A DNA stretch of 64,000 bases from Frondihabitans sp. PhB188. Its GTDB lineage: Bacteria; Actinomycetota; Actinomycetes; Actinomycetales; Microbacteriaceae. Where the stretch lies: positions 1-64,000 of the forward strand of contig NZ_RJUO01000004.1 in NCBI RefSeq assembly GCF_003752365.1, given 5' to 3'. Shown here one piece after another: positions 16,688 to 25,095 of this stretch; positions within the stretch are counted from its first letter, which is position 1; the number at the start of each line of letters is the position of its first letter. A program made the position numbers and the translations under genes. The notes beneath the pieces are model-generated. The model did not search any database. It was given only the letters and a program-made list of their open reading frames with translations, and had not been told where the DNA came from.

Positions 16688-17854
16688 ATGACCCGCACCG
16701 ATTCCGCACCCGAGCTGCTCCGCCTCGGCATCCTGGCCACGTCGCGCAAACCCGACGAACGTCGCCTGCCGATCCACCCGGCCCACCTCGAGCGGATCGA
16801 CGCCGACCTTCGCGCGAACATGACGCTCGAGCGCGGCTACGGCAGCCGGTTCGGCATCGACGATGCCGAGATCGAGCCCCTCGTCGGCCGCATGGCGGAT
16901 CGCGCTGAGGTCATCGCGGGCACTGTCGTCGTCCTGCTCCCGAAGCCCCAGGCGCAGGATCTCGCCGACCTCCGCGACGGCCAGGTGCTCTGGGGCTGGC
17001 CCCACTGCGTCCAGGACCGCGCCCTCACCCAGCTCGCCATCGACAAGGGCCTCACCCTCATCGCCTGGGAGGCCATGAACCACTGGCAGGCCGACGGCGG
17101 CTTCGGGCTCCACGTCTTCCACAAGAACAACGAGCTCGCCGGCTACTGCTCCGTGCTGCACGCGCTCCAGCTCTGCGGCTCGACCGGCGACTACGGGCGC
17201 CGCCTCAGCGCCGTCGTCATCGGCTTCGGAGCAACTGCCCGCGGCGCCGTCACGGCGCTGAACGCCCACGGCATCCACGATGTCCGCGTGCTCACCCACC
17301 GCGACACGGCGGCGGTCGGCTCGCCCATCCCGTCCGTCGACATCATCCAGTTCGAGCACAACCCCGAGGCCCCCTACGAGAGCACGGTCCACTCCGAGCA
17401 CGGGCCGGTCAAGCTCGCCCCCTATCTCGCCGCCAACGACATCGTCGTGAACTGCACGCTGCAGGATCCGAACGCCCCGCTGACCTACCTCCGCGTCGCC
17501 GACCTCGGCGCCTTCCGGCCCGGCAGCCTCATCGTCGACGTCTCGATCGACGAGGGCATGGGCTTCGACTGGGCGCGCACGACCACCTTCGCCGACCCGA
17601 TGATCACCGTCGGCGGCACCACCAACTACTACGCCGTCGACCACAGCCCCTCGCTCCTCTGGAACTCCTCGACCTGGGAGATCAGCGAGGCCCTGATGCC
17701 GTTCCTCCGCACTGTCATGGAGGGTCCGGCGTCGTGGTCGGGATCGGAGACCATCCGGCGGGCGATCGAGATCGATGCGGGTCACGTCCGCAACGAGGCG
17801 ATCCTGGAGTTCCAGGGCCGGTCGGCCGAGTTCCCGTACGAGCCGCTGGCCTGA
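16688..17854 (+). CDS. Alanine dehydrogenase/PNT-family enzyme, possible N5-(carboxyethyl)ornithine synthase
   Basis: 388 residues. The N-terminal half matches AlaDH/PNT proteins (RKPDERRLPIHPAHLERI, LERGYGSRFGIDD). The NAD(P) domain carries VVIGFGATARGAVTALNAHG. ETIRRAIEI and DAGHVRNEAI lie near the C-terminus. The closest described activity for this branch is N5-(1-carboxyethyl)ornithine synthase, which joins pyruvate to ornithine, but alanine dehydrogenase or a saccharopine-type reductase remain possible. TAGGGT (16677-16682) lies five bases before ATG, suggesting a leaderless transcript. Confidence 0.75.
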   Translation: MTRTDSAPELLRLGILATSRKPDERRLPIHPAHLERIDADLRANMTLERGYGSRFGIDDAEIEPLVGRMADRAEVIAGTVVVLLPKPQAQDLADLRDGQVLWGWPHCVQDRALTQLAIDKGLTLIAWEAMNHWQADGGFGLHVFHKNNELAGYCSVLHALQLCGSTGDYGRRLSAVVIGFGATARGAVTALNAHGIHDVRVLTHRDTAAVGSPIPSVDIIQFEHNPEAPYESTVHSEHGPVKLAPYLAANDIVVNCTLQDPNAPLTYLRVADLGAFRPGSLIVDVSIDEGMGFDWARTTTFADPMITVGGTTNYYAVDHSPSLLWNSSTWEISEALMPFLRTVMEGPASWSGSETIRRAIEIDAGHVRNEAILEFQGRSAEFPYEPLA

Positions 17855-17884
17855 TCGCTCTGCCGGAGGGTGTTGGCTGTCGTC

Positions 17885-18274
17885 ATGCCCTCGCTCTCCG
17901 GAATCGACCACATCGCCCTCACCGTCCGCGACCTCGACGCAAGCGCCGCCTTCTACCGGCGCCTCTTCGGGTTCGAGCCGATCGGAGAGCTCGAGGGCGA
18001 GGGGCTGAACCGCCGCCTGTTCCGGCTCCCGTCGGGCACGAACGTAGGCCTCACCCAGCACGAGCGCGGAACGACGGGCGACTTCAGCCCCTTCACGCCG
18101 GGACTCGACCACCTGGGATTCGGCGTCGACGGCCTCGCCGAGCTGACCGCCTGGGCCGAGCACCTCGACTCCCAGGGCATCGCGCACTCCGGTCTCGTCG
18201 AGGCCCCCTACGGAACAGCGCTCAGCGTCAAGGATCCCGACGGCGTCGCCCTCGAGTTCTTCGTCGGCGCCTGA
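17885..18274 (+). CDS. VOC (glyoxalase/dioxygenase superfamily) protein
   Basis: 129 residues with one complete VOC unit pair: GIDHIALTVRDLDASAAFYRRLFGFEP in the first half, and DHLGFGVDGLAELTAWAEHL plus VKDPDGVALEFF in the second (given in part). Metal ligands are likely His in DHIAL, His in LDHLGF and Glu in LEFF. Substrate unknown. An in-frame GTG lies five codons upstream, and the GGAGGG site fits neither start perfectly. Confidence 0.85.
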   Translation: MPSLSGIDHIALTVRDLDASAAFYRRLFGFEPIGELEGEGLNRRLFRLPSGTNVGLTQHERGTTGDFSPFTPGLDHLGFGVDGLAELTAWAEHLDSQGIAHSGLVEAPYGTALSVKDPDGVALEFFVGA

Positions 18275-18302
18275 CCGCGGCGCGCCCGGGGCGCCGCGAG
18301 GG

Positions 18303-18458
18303 CTACCGGGGGCGCCAGTCGGAGCGCAGCAGGCCCATCAGCACGATGTCCTCGTAGCGTCCGCGCAACCACGCGTGCTCGAGCAGCTGCTCCATGGCGG
18401 CCGTCGCCTCCGTCGCGGTCGAGCGCGACCTGCCGTGCACTCCGGCTAACCGTTTCAC
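18303..18458 (-). pseudogene. Remnant of a GNAT acetyltransferase C-terminus
   Basis: The minus strand reads about 51 residues ending [20 protein letters not shown] followed by [10 protein letters not shown] and a stop. This resembles the C-terminal end of GNAT N-acetyltransferases, which often finish with a Y.D.VLMGLLR.EW pattern. The acetyl-CoA-binding core is absent, so the piece looks like a leftover of a deleted gene. Its upstream end runs into the inverted repeat at 18445-18504. Confidence 0.5.
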
Positions 18459-18504
18459 GCACCGCTAACCGTCTGTTCGGTAAGTCTTGCGTGAAACGGT
18501 TAGC
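18445..18504. repeat. Perfect 17-bp inverted repeat upstream of the YnfA gene
   Basis: GCTAACCGTTTCACGCA (18445-18461) is the exact reverse complement of 18488-18504. The 26-base spacer contains a third partial copy, CCGCTAACCGT (18462-18472). The arrangement could be an operator array, a cruciform or a footprint of a deletion. It lies 47 bases before the YnfA start. Confidence 0.7.
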
Positions 18505-18550
18505 GCGCCCGGGGCGCAGGAACTGCCGCGGATCCTGCGAAGATCGGCCC

Positions 18551-18895
18551 ATGACCGTCGTGCGCATCGCCGTCCTGTTCGTGTTCGCCGCCATCGCCGA
18601 GATCGGCGGCGCCTGGCTCGTCTGGCAGGCCGTGCGCGAAGGGAAGTCGTGGTGGTGGGCCGGCCTCGGCGTCATCGCGCTCGGCACCTACGGTCTCATC
18701 GCGACGCTGCAGCCGAGCGCGGAGTTCGGCCGCATCATGGCCGCGTACGGCGGCGTGTTCGTCGCCGGATCGCTGGCGTGGGCGGTGATCGCCGACAAGT
18801 TCCAGCCGGATCGCTGGGACATCGTGGGCGCGATGATCTGCCTCGCCGGAGTGGCCGTGATCATGTTCGCCCCGCATGCGCGGTCGGCGGCGTGA
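18551..18895 (+). CDS. YnfA/UPF0060 family small membrane protein
   Basis: 114 residues with four membrane segments and the family signatures [22 protein letters not shown] and [21 protein letters not shown]0060/YnfA proteins are four-helix membrane proteins related in size to small multidrug exporters; the transport role in this organism is inferred. ATG chosen at 18551 because the frame upstream passes through the inverted repeat. Confidence 0.9.
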   Translation: MTVVRIAVLFVFAAIAEIGGAWLVWQAVREGKSWWWAGLGVIALGTYGLIATLQPSAEFGRIMAAYGGVFVAGSLAWAVIADKFQPDRWDIVGAMICLAGVAVIMFAPHARSAA

Positions 18896-18951
18896 CGGCC
18901 GGCGAGCCGCGACGCCGCGATGGGACGACGCCGCGATGCGAGGATGGACGA

Positions 18952-19521
18952 GTGAGCAGCCCCCGACGTCCGGACGTGACCACGCTCGAGCTGGTCGGCG
19001 GGCCCGAGGCGGTCACCGTCGCGCTCCACGAGTACGACGAGCGCTGGCCCGCCCTGTACGCCGAGCACGAGCGCCGGATCCGCGAGGCTCTCGCCGCGAC
19101 AGACGCCGTCGTCGAGCACATCGGCTCCACCTCGGTGCCGGGTCTCGCGGCGAAGCCGATCGTCGACGTCGTCATCGCGGTCGACGACATCACCGCCGAG
19201 GAGGACTACCTCGAGCCGCTCCTCGCCACCGGCTACGTGCTGCGCGTGCGCGAGCCGGGCCACCGCCTGGTGCGCACCGCGGCCCGCGACGTCCACGTGC
19301 ACGTCTACGAGCGAGGCGCCCCGCCCATCGCGGCGTACCTGCTGCTGCGCGACCACCTGCGCCGCGACGCCGACGACCGCGCCCTCTACGAGCGCACCAA
19401 GCGAGCGCTTCTCGACCGGGCGTGGAGCGACATGAACGACTACGCCGACGCGAAGACCGAGGTCATCGAGGCGATCAAGGAGCGGGCGCGGCGTCGAGAT
19501 GCCGGTCGGGGTCGCGGCTAG
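18952..19521 (+). CDS. GrpB family protein (UPF0157, nucleotidyltransferase fold)
   Basis: 189 residues. The core EHIGSTSVPGLAAKPIVDVV is diagnostic of GrpB/UPF0157 proteins, with GS and DV as the nucleotidyltransferase-like site. RDVHVHVYERGA and ERTKRALLDRAW complete the pattern. Many members are fused to dephospho-CoA kinase; this one stands alone. GTG start at 18952 follows GAGGATGG. Function not established. Confidence 0.88.
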   Translation: MSSPRRPDVTTLELVGGPEAVTVALHEYDERWPALYAEHERRIREALAATDAVVEHIGSTSVPGLAAKPIVDVVIAVDDITAEEDYLEPLLATGYVLRVREPGHRLVRTAARDVHVHVYERGAPPIAAYLLLRDHLRRDADDRALYERTKRALLDRAWSDMNDYADAKTEVIEAIKERARRRDAGRGRG

Positions 19522-19590
19522 ACCGACCGAACCGATCGGTTCCGTGCCAGTCTGGAGGTTCGGGTCAAACCACCGAGGAAAGCGTCTGCC

Positions 19591-19779
19591 ATGGACGGCT
19601 ACGCCATCTGCAAGGATCGCCGCGACAACTTCGAGCAGATCACTCGGCACGCTGAGACGCACGCGCACCTCATCCGGCTCCTGGAGGAGTGCGCCCCCCT
19701 GGGGTCGATGGTGGTCGGGATCGTCCTGAGCTACGGCTCGCAGATCCAGCCGCGAGCGCCGCTCGAACTCATCACCTGA
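19591..19779 (+). CDS. Small hypothetical protein
   Basis: 62 residues, starting MDGYAICKDRRDNFEQITRH. A GAGGAAAG site lies nine bases before ATG and codon third positions are GC-rich, which supports expression. No recognisable domain; one short hydrophobic stretch (GSMVVGIVLSYG) near the end. Confidence 0.5.
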   Translation: MDGYAICKDRRDNFEQITRHAETHAHLIRLLEECAPLGSMVVGIVLSYGSQIQPRAPLELIT

Positions 19780-19785
19780 CGCTGA

Positions 19786-20061
19786 TCAGGCGCTGACGCC
19801 CACCTCGATGACAGCGAAGTCGCCGTCGATGAACTGCTGGTACGACAGGTCGAGAGTGCAGGCGGTCGTGCTGGTCACGGCCGGCTGGACGTGACGGAGA
19901 TCGCCGAAGCGGTCAGGGCGCCTCTTCGGGTACGTCGCCTGGTGGAACGCGGGGATGTCGCGGTGCGACTCGTAGAGGCTCGTCGGCTGTGCGGGTGCGG
20001 GTGCGGGTGCAGTGCCGAGCGCCGAAGCCGGCACGGCAGTCAGGGAAATGGTGTCGGTCAT
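19786..20061 (-). CDS. Small hypothetical protein
   Basis: 91 residues with an Ala/Pro-rich N-terminus and a polar C-terminal half (QQFIDGDFAVIEVGVSA). No known domain. It ends six bases from the small plus-strand gene ending at 19779, so the two are convergent. Confidence 0.5.
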   Translation of the reverse strand: MTDTISLTAVPASALGTAPAPAPAQPTSLYESHRDIPAFHQATYPKRRPDRFGDLRHVQPAVTSTTACTLDLSYQQFIDGDFAVIEVGVSA

Positions 20062-20270
20062 GCGACCTCGGTCTCGGGCGGCGTAGGCCCGGTGTCGATC
20101 GGGGTCTCCACTCGACGCGGAACCCGAGATCCGGGCGAATCGTGCGTCGTGCAGGAGGGATCATTCATCCCGATGACCCCAGTCAACCGAGGTGATGCGG
20201 ATGTGTCCAACCAGGGGGTCGGGGCATTGACGGCGGTCGCGCGGACGACTATCGCTCACGCGGCGTCATA

Positions 20271-20325
20271 TGTACCCCATCCTGTACCCCGCCCGGCAGA
20301 AGTGCGACGATTTGTAAAGGGGTAC
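20271..20325. promoter_or_regulatory. Repeated TGTACCCC motif upstream of the glycosyltransferase gene
   Basis: TGTACCCC occurs at 20271-20278 and 20283-20290 (12-bp phase), and the inverted form GGGGTAC occurs at 20319-20325. The gap 20062-20359 has no gene. The array is a plausible binding site for a regulator of the glycosyltransferase at 20360; no candidate protein is identified. Confidence 0.5.
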
Positions 20326-20359
20326 GCGCGCCCAGGGAGAGGCGCATAGAAAGAATCCC

Positions 20360-21181
20360 GTGCCCCTTCCGCTCGACGCCGTCACCGTTCCCGGCGAACT
20401 CTCCGACGCCTCTACCGCGGCCCAGGTGCTGTCTCTCTCGGTGGTGATCCCGGTGAAGAACGACGCGCGGCTGCTCGAGAGCTGCTTGGCCTCCCTCGCG
20501 CGGCAGGAGCGGGCACTCGGCTTCCAGCTGATCGTCGTGGACAACGGCTCGACGGACAGCAGCGCGGCCGTTGCGAAGCGAGCGGGCGCCACGGTCCTGT
20601 TCGAAGCGAGGCCGAGCATCGCGGCGGCGAGCGAGACCGGCTACGACCACGCGCGCGGCGACATCATCGCGCGCATCGACGCCGACACGGTCCTTCCGGT
20701 CGACTGGGTTCGAAACCTCCTCGACGCCTTCCAAGGTGCTCCCCGCGTCGACGCCGTGACCGGCCCGGCGGGCTTCCTGGACGGCCCGCGGCTTCTCCGA
20801 CGCCCCGCCGCCGTCGCCTATCTCGGCGCCTACTTCGTCCTGGGCGCCCTGGCCCTGACGCACGTTCCCGTCTTCGGGTCGAACTTCGCTATGCGCCGCT
20901 CCGCCTGGGAGTCGGTGCGCAACCAGATCCACCTGTCGCCCGACCTGCACGACGACTTCGACCTCTCGTTCCATCTCGGCGAGCGCCATCGGATCCGCTT
21001 CGCACCGCGCGTGCGTGTCGGCATCTCGATGAGGCCGTTGATCGATGGCGCAGGATGGCGGCGGGTGCAACGAGGCTTCCGCTCCGTCGCGATCCACTGG
21101 CCGCACGACCTGCCGTGGCGACGACTCGCCCGCGGCTGGCGTCTCAGGCGCGAGGCGTCGCGTCAGCGGCCGGCCGGATGA
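20360..21181 (+). CDS. Family 2 glycosyltransferase
   Basis: 273 residues, GT-A fold. The nucleotide-binding start SVVIPVKNDARLLESCLASL, VVDNGSTDSS, and the metal-binding ARIDADT are clear. A hydrophobic stretch (about residues 150-175) and a basic C-terminus suggest membrane association. It probably transfers a sugar to a lipid-linked or cell-surface acceptor. GTG start. The 3' end overlaps the convergent MFS gene by 38 bases. Confidence 0.88.
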   Translation: MPLPLDAVTVPGELSDASTAAQVLSLSVVIPVKNDARLLESCLASLARQERALGFQLIVVDNGSTDSSAAVAKRAGATVLFEARPSIAAASETGYDHARGDIIARIDADTVLPVDWVRNLLDAFQGAPRVDAVTGPAGFLDGPRLLRRPAAVAYLGAYFVLGALALTHVPVFGSNFAMRRSAWESVRNQIHLSPDLHDDFDLSFHLGERHRIRFAPRVRVGISMRPLIDGAGWRRVQRGFRSVAIHWPHDLPWRRLARGWRLRREASRQRPAG

Positions 21182-22499
21182 ACCCCGCTCCGATCGCGGC
21201 TGCCAGGATGACCGCGCCGGCCACGACGAAACTGGTCTGCATGCCGCTCACGAAGTGAGTGCGGTCGGCGATGAGCACGCCGAAGACCGCTATGGCGACC
21301 GCCCCTCCGACCTGCCGGAAGGTGTTGAACACGGCACTGGCGGTACCCGACCGCTCGGCCGGGACGCTGGCCAGGACCACCGAGGTGACGGGCGGCATGG
21401 CGACCGACCCGCCCGCTCCCGTGAAGATCGAGCCGACCAGCACGCCCCAGGGGGCGCCGAGGGGCGCCGTCGCGATGAGCACGACGAGGCCGACGACCAT
21501 CGTGAGGAGCCCGGAGACCACCGGCACCCGCGCGCCGAAGCGGTTCGCCAGAGTGCCGCTGACGATGTTCCCGGCGACCGCGAACGCGGCCGAGGGCAGG
21601 AAGACCAGACCCGCGAGCAGCGGCGACAGCCCGAGGTGCTGCTGCAGGTAGAGGCTGTTCACGAACACCGTGCCGAAGTTGCCGACCATGAAGGCGAACC
21701 CGACCACCAGCGCGATCCGCATGCCCCTCGGCCTGAGGAGCGGCAGCGGCATCATCGGGTGCCTCACCCGGGATTGAACGCGCAGGAACGCCGCCACCCC
21801 CGCCGCACCCACCGCGAACGCGACCACGACCACCGGCGCCCCGAACCCGATGGCGCCGCCCTCGATGAGTCCGAACACGAGGCCGCCCAGAGCCAGAAGC
21901 GCCGCCACCTGCCCCGCCCACTCTAACGGCGCCGGTCGGGCCTCCGAGGGGGCGACCGCCCGCAGCAGGAGCAGCATGACGGCGCACACCGGCAGGTTGA
22001 TCGCGAAGACGAGGCGCCAGTCGAGCGTGGTGAGGGCGCCGCCGAGGACGGGGCCGACCGCGCCGGCGACCGCGCCGCCGACGGCCCAGATCCCGAGGGC
22101 ACGGGCGCGTTCCTGCGCCCCGGGGTAGGCCTCGCGGATGAGCGCCATCGACGCGGGCAGCATCACGGCGGCGGCTGCGCCCTGGACAGCCCGCGCGGCG
22201 ATCAGGACGCCCAGGCTGGGAGCGACCGCGCACGCCACGGACGCCACCAGGAAGCCCGCGATGCCGACGCCGAAGGCGCGCTTGGCGCCGATCCGGTCGG
22301 ACAGGTTGCCGGCGAACAGCAGGAGCGACGCGAAGAGGAGCGTGTACGCGTCGATGACCCACTGCAGCCCCGACGTGCTGCCGCCGAACTCGCGGCCGAT
22401 CCGGGTCAGCGCGACGTTCACGATCAGGATGTCGAGCGTGATCAGGAAGAAGCCGAGAGACGCCAGGAGGAGGGTTCGGCGCGCGCGAGTGGTCGTCAT
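21144..22499 (-). CDS. MFS drug:proton antiporter, DHA2 (14-helix) type
   Basis: 451 residues beginning MTTTRARRTLLLASLGFFLI. The DHA2 motifs are present: LDILIVNVALTRIGREFG, SDRIGAKRAFGVGI for motif A, and the motif C GPVLGGALTT. Fourteen membrane segments fit the length. It is divergent from the HTH regulator gene at 22600 with a 100-bp gap, the usual arrangement of an exporter with its own regulator. Substrate unknown. Confidence 0.92.
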   Translation of the reverse strand: MTTTRARRTLLLASLGFFLITLDILIVNVALTRIGREFGGSTSGLQWVIDAYTLLFASLLLFAGNLSDRIGAKRAFGVGIAGFLVASVACAVAPSLGVLIAARAVQGAAAAVMLPASMALIREAYPGAQERARALGIWAVGGAVAGAVGPVLGGALTTLDWRLVFAINLPVCAVMLLLLRAVAPSEARPAPLEWAGQVAALLALGGLVFGLIEGGAIGFGAPVVVVAFAVGAAGVAAFLRVQSRVRHPMMPLPLLRPRGMRIALVVGFAFMVGNFGTVFVNSLYLQQHLGLSPLLAGLVFLPSAAFAVAGNIVSGTLANRFGARVPVVSGLLTMVVGLVVLIATAPLGAPWGVLVGSIFTGAGGSVAMPPVTSVVLASVPAERSGTASAVFNTFRQVGGAVAIAVFGVLIADRTHFVSGMQTSFVVAGAVILAAAIGAGFIRPAADATPRA

Positions 22500-22599
22500 G
22501 GCTCGAGCCTGCCGTTCTGGCCCGGGCGCAGGAAGGTACTGGCGAGAGGTGTACCAGCAGGGCATTCCACGGCGGGCCCCGCGGCCGTAGGTTCGCCTC

Positions 22600-23517
22600 A
22601 TGAGCAATTCGGACGAGGTGCGCGAGTTCCTGAGCAGCAGGCGGGGCAGGATCAAGCCCGACCAGGTCGACCTGCCCGCCGGCGGCAACCGGCGCGTTCC
22701 GGGGCTCCGCCGCGTCGAGGTCGCGCAGCTCGCCGGCGTGAGCGTCGAGTACTACTCGCGCCTCGAGCGCGGGACCCTGGCCGGCGCCTCCGACGGCGTG
22801 CTGCACGCCCTCGCTCAGGCGCTGCTGCTGGACGACGCCGAGCGGGAGCACCTGTTCGACCTCGCTCGCGCCGCGAACGCGTCGCCGATCCCGAGTCGGC
22901 GGCGAGCCGCGCGCACCGAGTCGGTGCGGCCCGGGCTGCAGCTGATCCTCGATGCCATCACCGGCGGGCCGGCATTCGTGCGCAACGGCCGCCTCGACAT
23001 CCTCGCCTCGAACGCGCTCGGCAAGGCCGTCTACTCCGACCTCTATGCCAGCCCCGAGGCGACCCTGCCGGGCAAGCCCCTGAACCTCGCGCGGTTCTGC
23101 TTCCTCGACCTCGATCGCGCCGAGCGGTTCTACCCCGACTGGGCGAAGGCGGCCGACCAGACGGTCGCGATCCTGCGGACCGAGGCCGGGCGCGACCCCT
23201 ACGACAGAGACCTGCAGGACCTCATCGGCGAGCTCTCGACCAGGAGCGAGCAGTTCAGGACCCGGTGGGGTGCTCACGAGGTGCGCCGGCACGCCACGGG
23301 AGCCAAGAACTTCCACCACCCCGAGGTGGGCGCGCTCGACATGATCTTCGAGGGCACCGACCTGATCGCCGACCCCGGCCTGAGTCTGCTCATCTACACC
23401 GCCGAGCCCTCAAGCCCGACCGCCGAGCGGCTTGCCCTCCTGGCGTCGTGGGCCGCGACTCCGGCCGGCGCCACGGCCGCCCACTCGGCAGCCGACCTCA
23501 CGAAGGAGAACGACTGA
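22600..23517 (+). CDS. HTH transcriptional regulator with MmyB-like ligand-binding domain
   Basis: 305 residues. The N-terminal Xre-type HTH reads VPGLRRVEVAQLAGVSVEYY, then SRLERG (about residues 30-60). The C-terminal part, FVRNGRLDILASNALGKAVY and LLIYTAEPSSPT, matches MmyB-like domains that bind fatty-acid-type ligands. TAGGTT (22588-22593) is six bases before ATG, so the transcript is probably leaderless. Coupled to the cupin gene by a TGATG overlap; likely regulates the divergent MFS gene and its own operon. Confidence 0.9.
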   Translation: MSNSDEVREFLSSRRGRIKPDQVDLPAGGNRRVPGLRRVEVAQLAGVSVEYYSRLERGTLAGASDGVLHALAQALLLDDAEREHLFDLARAANASPIPSRRRAARTESVRPGLQLILDAITGGPAFVRNGRLDILASNALGKAVYSDLYASPEATLPGKPLNLARFCFLDLDRAERFYPDWAKAADQTVAILRTEAGRDPYDRDLQDLIGELSTRSEQFRTRWGAHEVRRHATGAKNFHHPEVGALDMIFEGTDLIADPGLSLLIYTAEPSSPTAERLALLASWAATPAGATAAHSAADLTKEND

Positions 23518-23924
23518 TGCAACGACTTCCCAAGAAGCCCACCGCCAAGAACCCCCCCGCCAACTTCACCGGCGACGTCTGGGTCGACTCGATCCTGACC
23601 CCGCAGGCCGACGGGCAGCGGGCCAGCGCCGCCAAGGTCCGCTTCTCTCCGGGCGCGCACACCAACTGGCACTCGCACGCGCTCGGCCAGACCCTCTACG
23701 TGACCGAGGGGCTCGGCCTCGTGCAGAACCGCGGCGGCGAGATCCTCGAGATCCGTCCCGGCGACACGATCTACACGCCCCCGGGCGAGGAGCACTGGCA
23801 CGGCGCGACCCCCGACGACTTCATGGAGCACATCGCGCTCATGGACATCCCCGACGACCCGGCGACGGCCACGACGTGGCTCGAGCCCGTGACCGACGCG
23901 GAGTACCCGGGGAGCGCCCGGTGA
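23517..23924 (+). CDS. Cupin-domain protein
   Basis: 135 residues with the double-stranded beta-helix motifs: FSPGAHTNWHSHALGQTLYV for cupin box 1 (metal ligands His, His, Gln) and PGDTIYTPPGEEHWHGA for box 2. Small cupins of this type often partner carboxymuconolactone decarboxylase-like proteins, as here. It overlaps the next gene by GTGA. Substrate unknown; a role in detoxifying oxidised or aromatic compounds is an inference. Confidence 0.92.
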   Translation: MQRLPKKPTAKNPPANFTGDVWVDSILTPQADGQRASAAKVRFSPGAHTNWHSHALGQTLYVTEGLGLVQNRGGEILEIRPGDTIYTPPGEEHWHGATPDDFMEHIALMDIPDDPATATTWLEPVTDAEYPGSAR

Positions 23925-24670
23925 GCGCGGCCGAGGAGCAGGCCGCGCTCTTCCCCGGCGGCGGCCCGTCGCCGCTCAGCACGACCGATCCGGAGTTCTG
24001 GGCGTTCTACGCCGACTTCGCCTTCGACCAGACGCTCGCGCACAGCTCGCTCGACCGTCGCGACCGGCTGGTGTATCAGCTCGCCGCGACCATCGCCGTC
24101 GGCGCCGTGTCGGAGTACCGCGTGCTGCTGGGTGCGGCCCTGACCATCGGCGTGACGCCGGTCCAGGTCAAGGAGCTCACGTACCAGGCCGTCGCCTACG
24201 TCGGCATCGCCCGGGTCGTCGACTTCCTGTTCGCGACCAACGACGAGTTCGCCGCACGAGGTATCGCCGTGCCGCTCGAGGGGCAGTCGACCACCACGCC
24301 CGAGACGCGGGCCGCCGTCGGCCGCGCGAAGCAGGAGGAGATCGTCGGGGCCGAGCCGGTCGCCGGCATGTACGCGAGTGCTCCGGACGACGCGGTGCAC
24401 TTCCAGCAGTTCCTGTCGTCCAACTGCTTCGGCGACTACTACACGCGGACCGGCTTCGACGTGAGGCAGCGCGAGCTCATCACCTTCGCCCTGCTCGTCG
24501 CCCTCGGCGGCGCCGACAACCAGGTGCGCGGTCACGTCTCCGCGAACCTCCGCGTCGGCAACACGCGCGCCGACCTGCTCGACGTGCTGACCGTGCTGGT
24601 CGCCTACGTCGGCTACCCCCGGACCCTCAACGGCCTGGCGCAGGTGAACGAGGCGGCGCCTGCGTCCTGA
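23921..24670 (+). CDS. Carboxymuconolactone decarboxylase-family protein with two CMD units
   Basis: 249 residues. Unit 1 (about 45-110): RRDRLVYQLAATIAVGAVSEYRV and TPVQVKELTYQAVAYVG (given in part). Unit 2 (about 165-240): QRELITFALLVALGGADNQVRGH and DLLDVLTVLVAYVGYPR. Neither unit shows the CxxC pair of AhpD-type peroxidases, so a peroxidase role is unlikely. GTG start overlaps the cupin stop. It is the last gene of the regulator-cupin-CMD operon. Confidence 0.9.
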   Translation: MSAAEEQAALFPGGGPSPLSTTDPEFWAFYADFAFDQTLAHSSLDRRDRLVYQLAATIAVGAVSEYRVLLGAALTIGVTPVQVKELTYQAVAYVGIARVVDFLFATNDEFAARGIAVPLEGQSTTTPETRAAVGRAKQEEIVGAEPVAGMYASAPDDAVHFQQFLSSNCFGDYYTRTGFDVRQRELITFALLVALGGADNQVRGHVSANLRVGNTRADLLDVLTVLVAYVGYPRTLNGLAQVNEAAPAS

Positions 24671-24727
24671 CACGGGCCGGGAGGCGTCGCGGAGGATGCT
24701 CAGAAGGGCGCGTGTACCGTCACGCGC

Positions 24728-25054
24728 ATGGACGACAGCACTCCAGCCCCCGACAGCGCTGCCTCAGAACTGGGCCTGGCGGTCAACGCCGAGGCATCGG
24801 CCGCCCTCTCGCAGGATCCCGCCCTGGTCGACGCTGCCGAAGAGAACCTGCGCGACACGGTCGACAGCCTCGTCGACGAGCCCCTCACCGACAGGCAGCA
24901 GGACGTCGTGGAGTCGCTCGCGTCCGCGAGCGGCTCGATCACGGCGGGTCTCTCCGGTGCCCTGGCGGCGCAGCAGGACCGCCCCGTCGAGGAGGTCCTC
25001 GGCGCCACGGCCCGCGTCCTCCTCGCGCGGCAGGCGCAGGCCGAAGACGACTGA
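24728..25054 (+). CDS. Small acidic hypothetical protein
   Basis: 108 residues, predicted helical and acidic, with no cysteine and no membrane segment. It includes PLTDRQQDVVESLASASGSI and ends QAEDD. TACCGT (24715-24720) ends seven bases before ATG, which fits a leaderless transcript. Convergent with recQ. No family recognised. Confidence 0.6.
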   Translation: MDDSTPAPDSAASELGLAVNAEASAALSQDPALVDAAEENLRDTVDSLVDEPLTDRQQDVVESLASASGSITAGLSGALAAQQDRPVEEVLGATARVLLARQAQAEDD

Positions 25055-25095
25055 CGCCCACCCGCAGAGCTCGTCCGCCGCATAGCCGCGGTCGA

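Noticed and set aside
21163-23319. 718-codon minus-strand ORF over MFS and HTH genes
   Set aside because: Alternative frame of the MFS gene continued antisense through the HTH gene; composition and lack of motifs mark it as a shadow.
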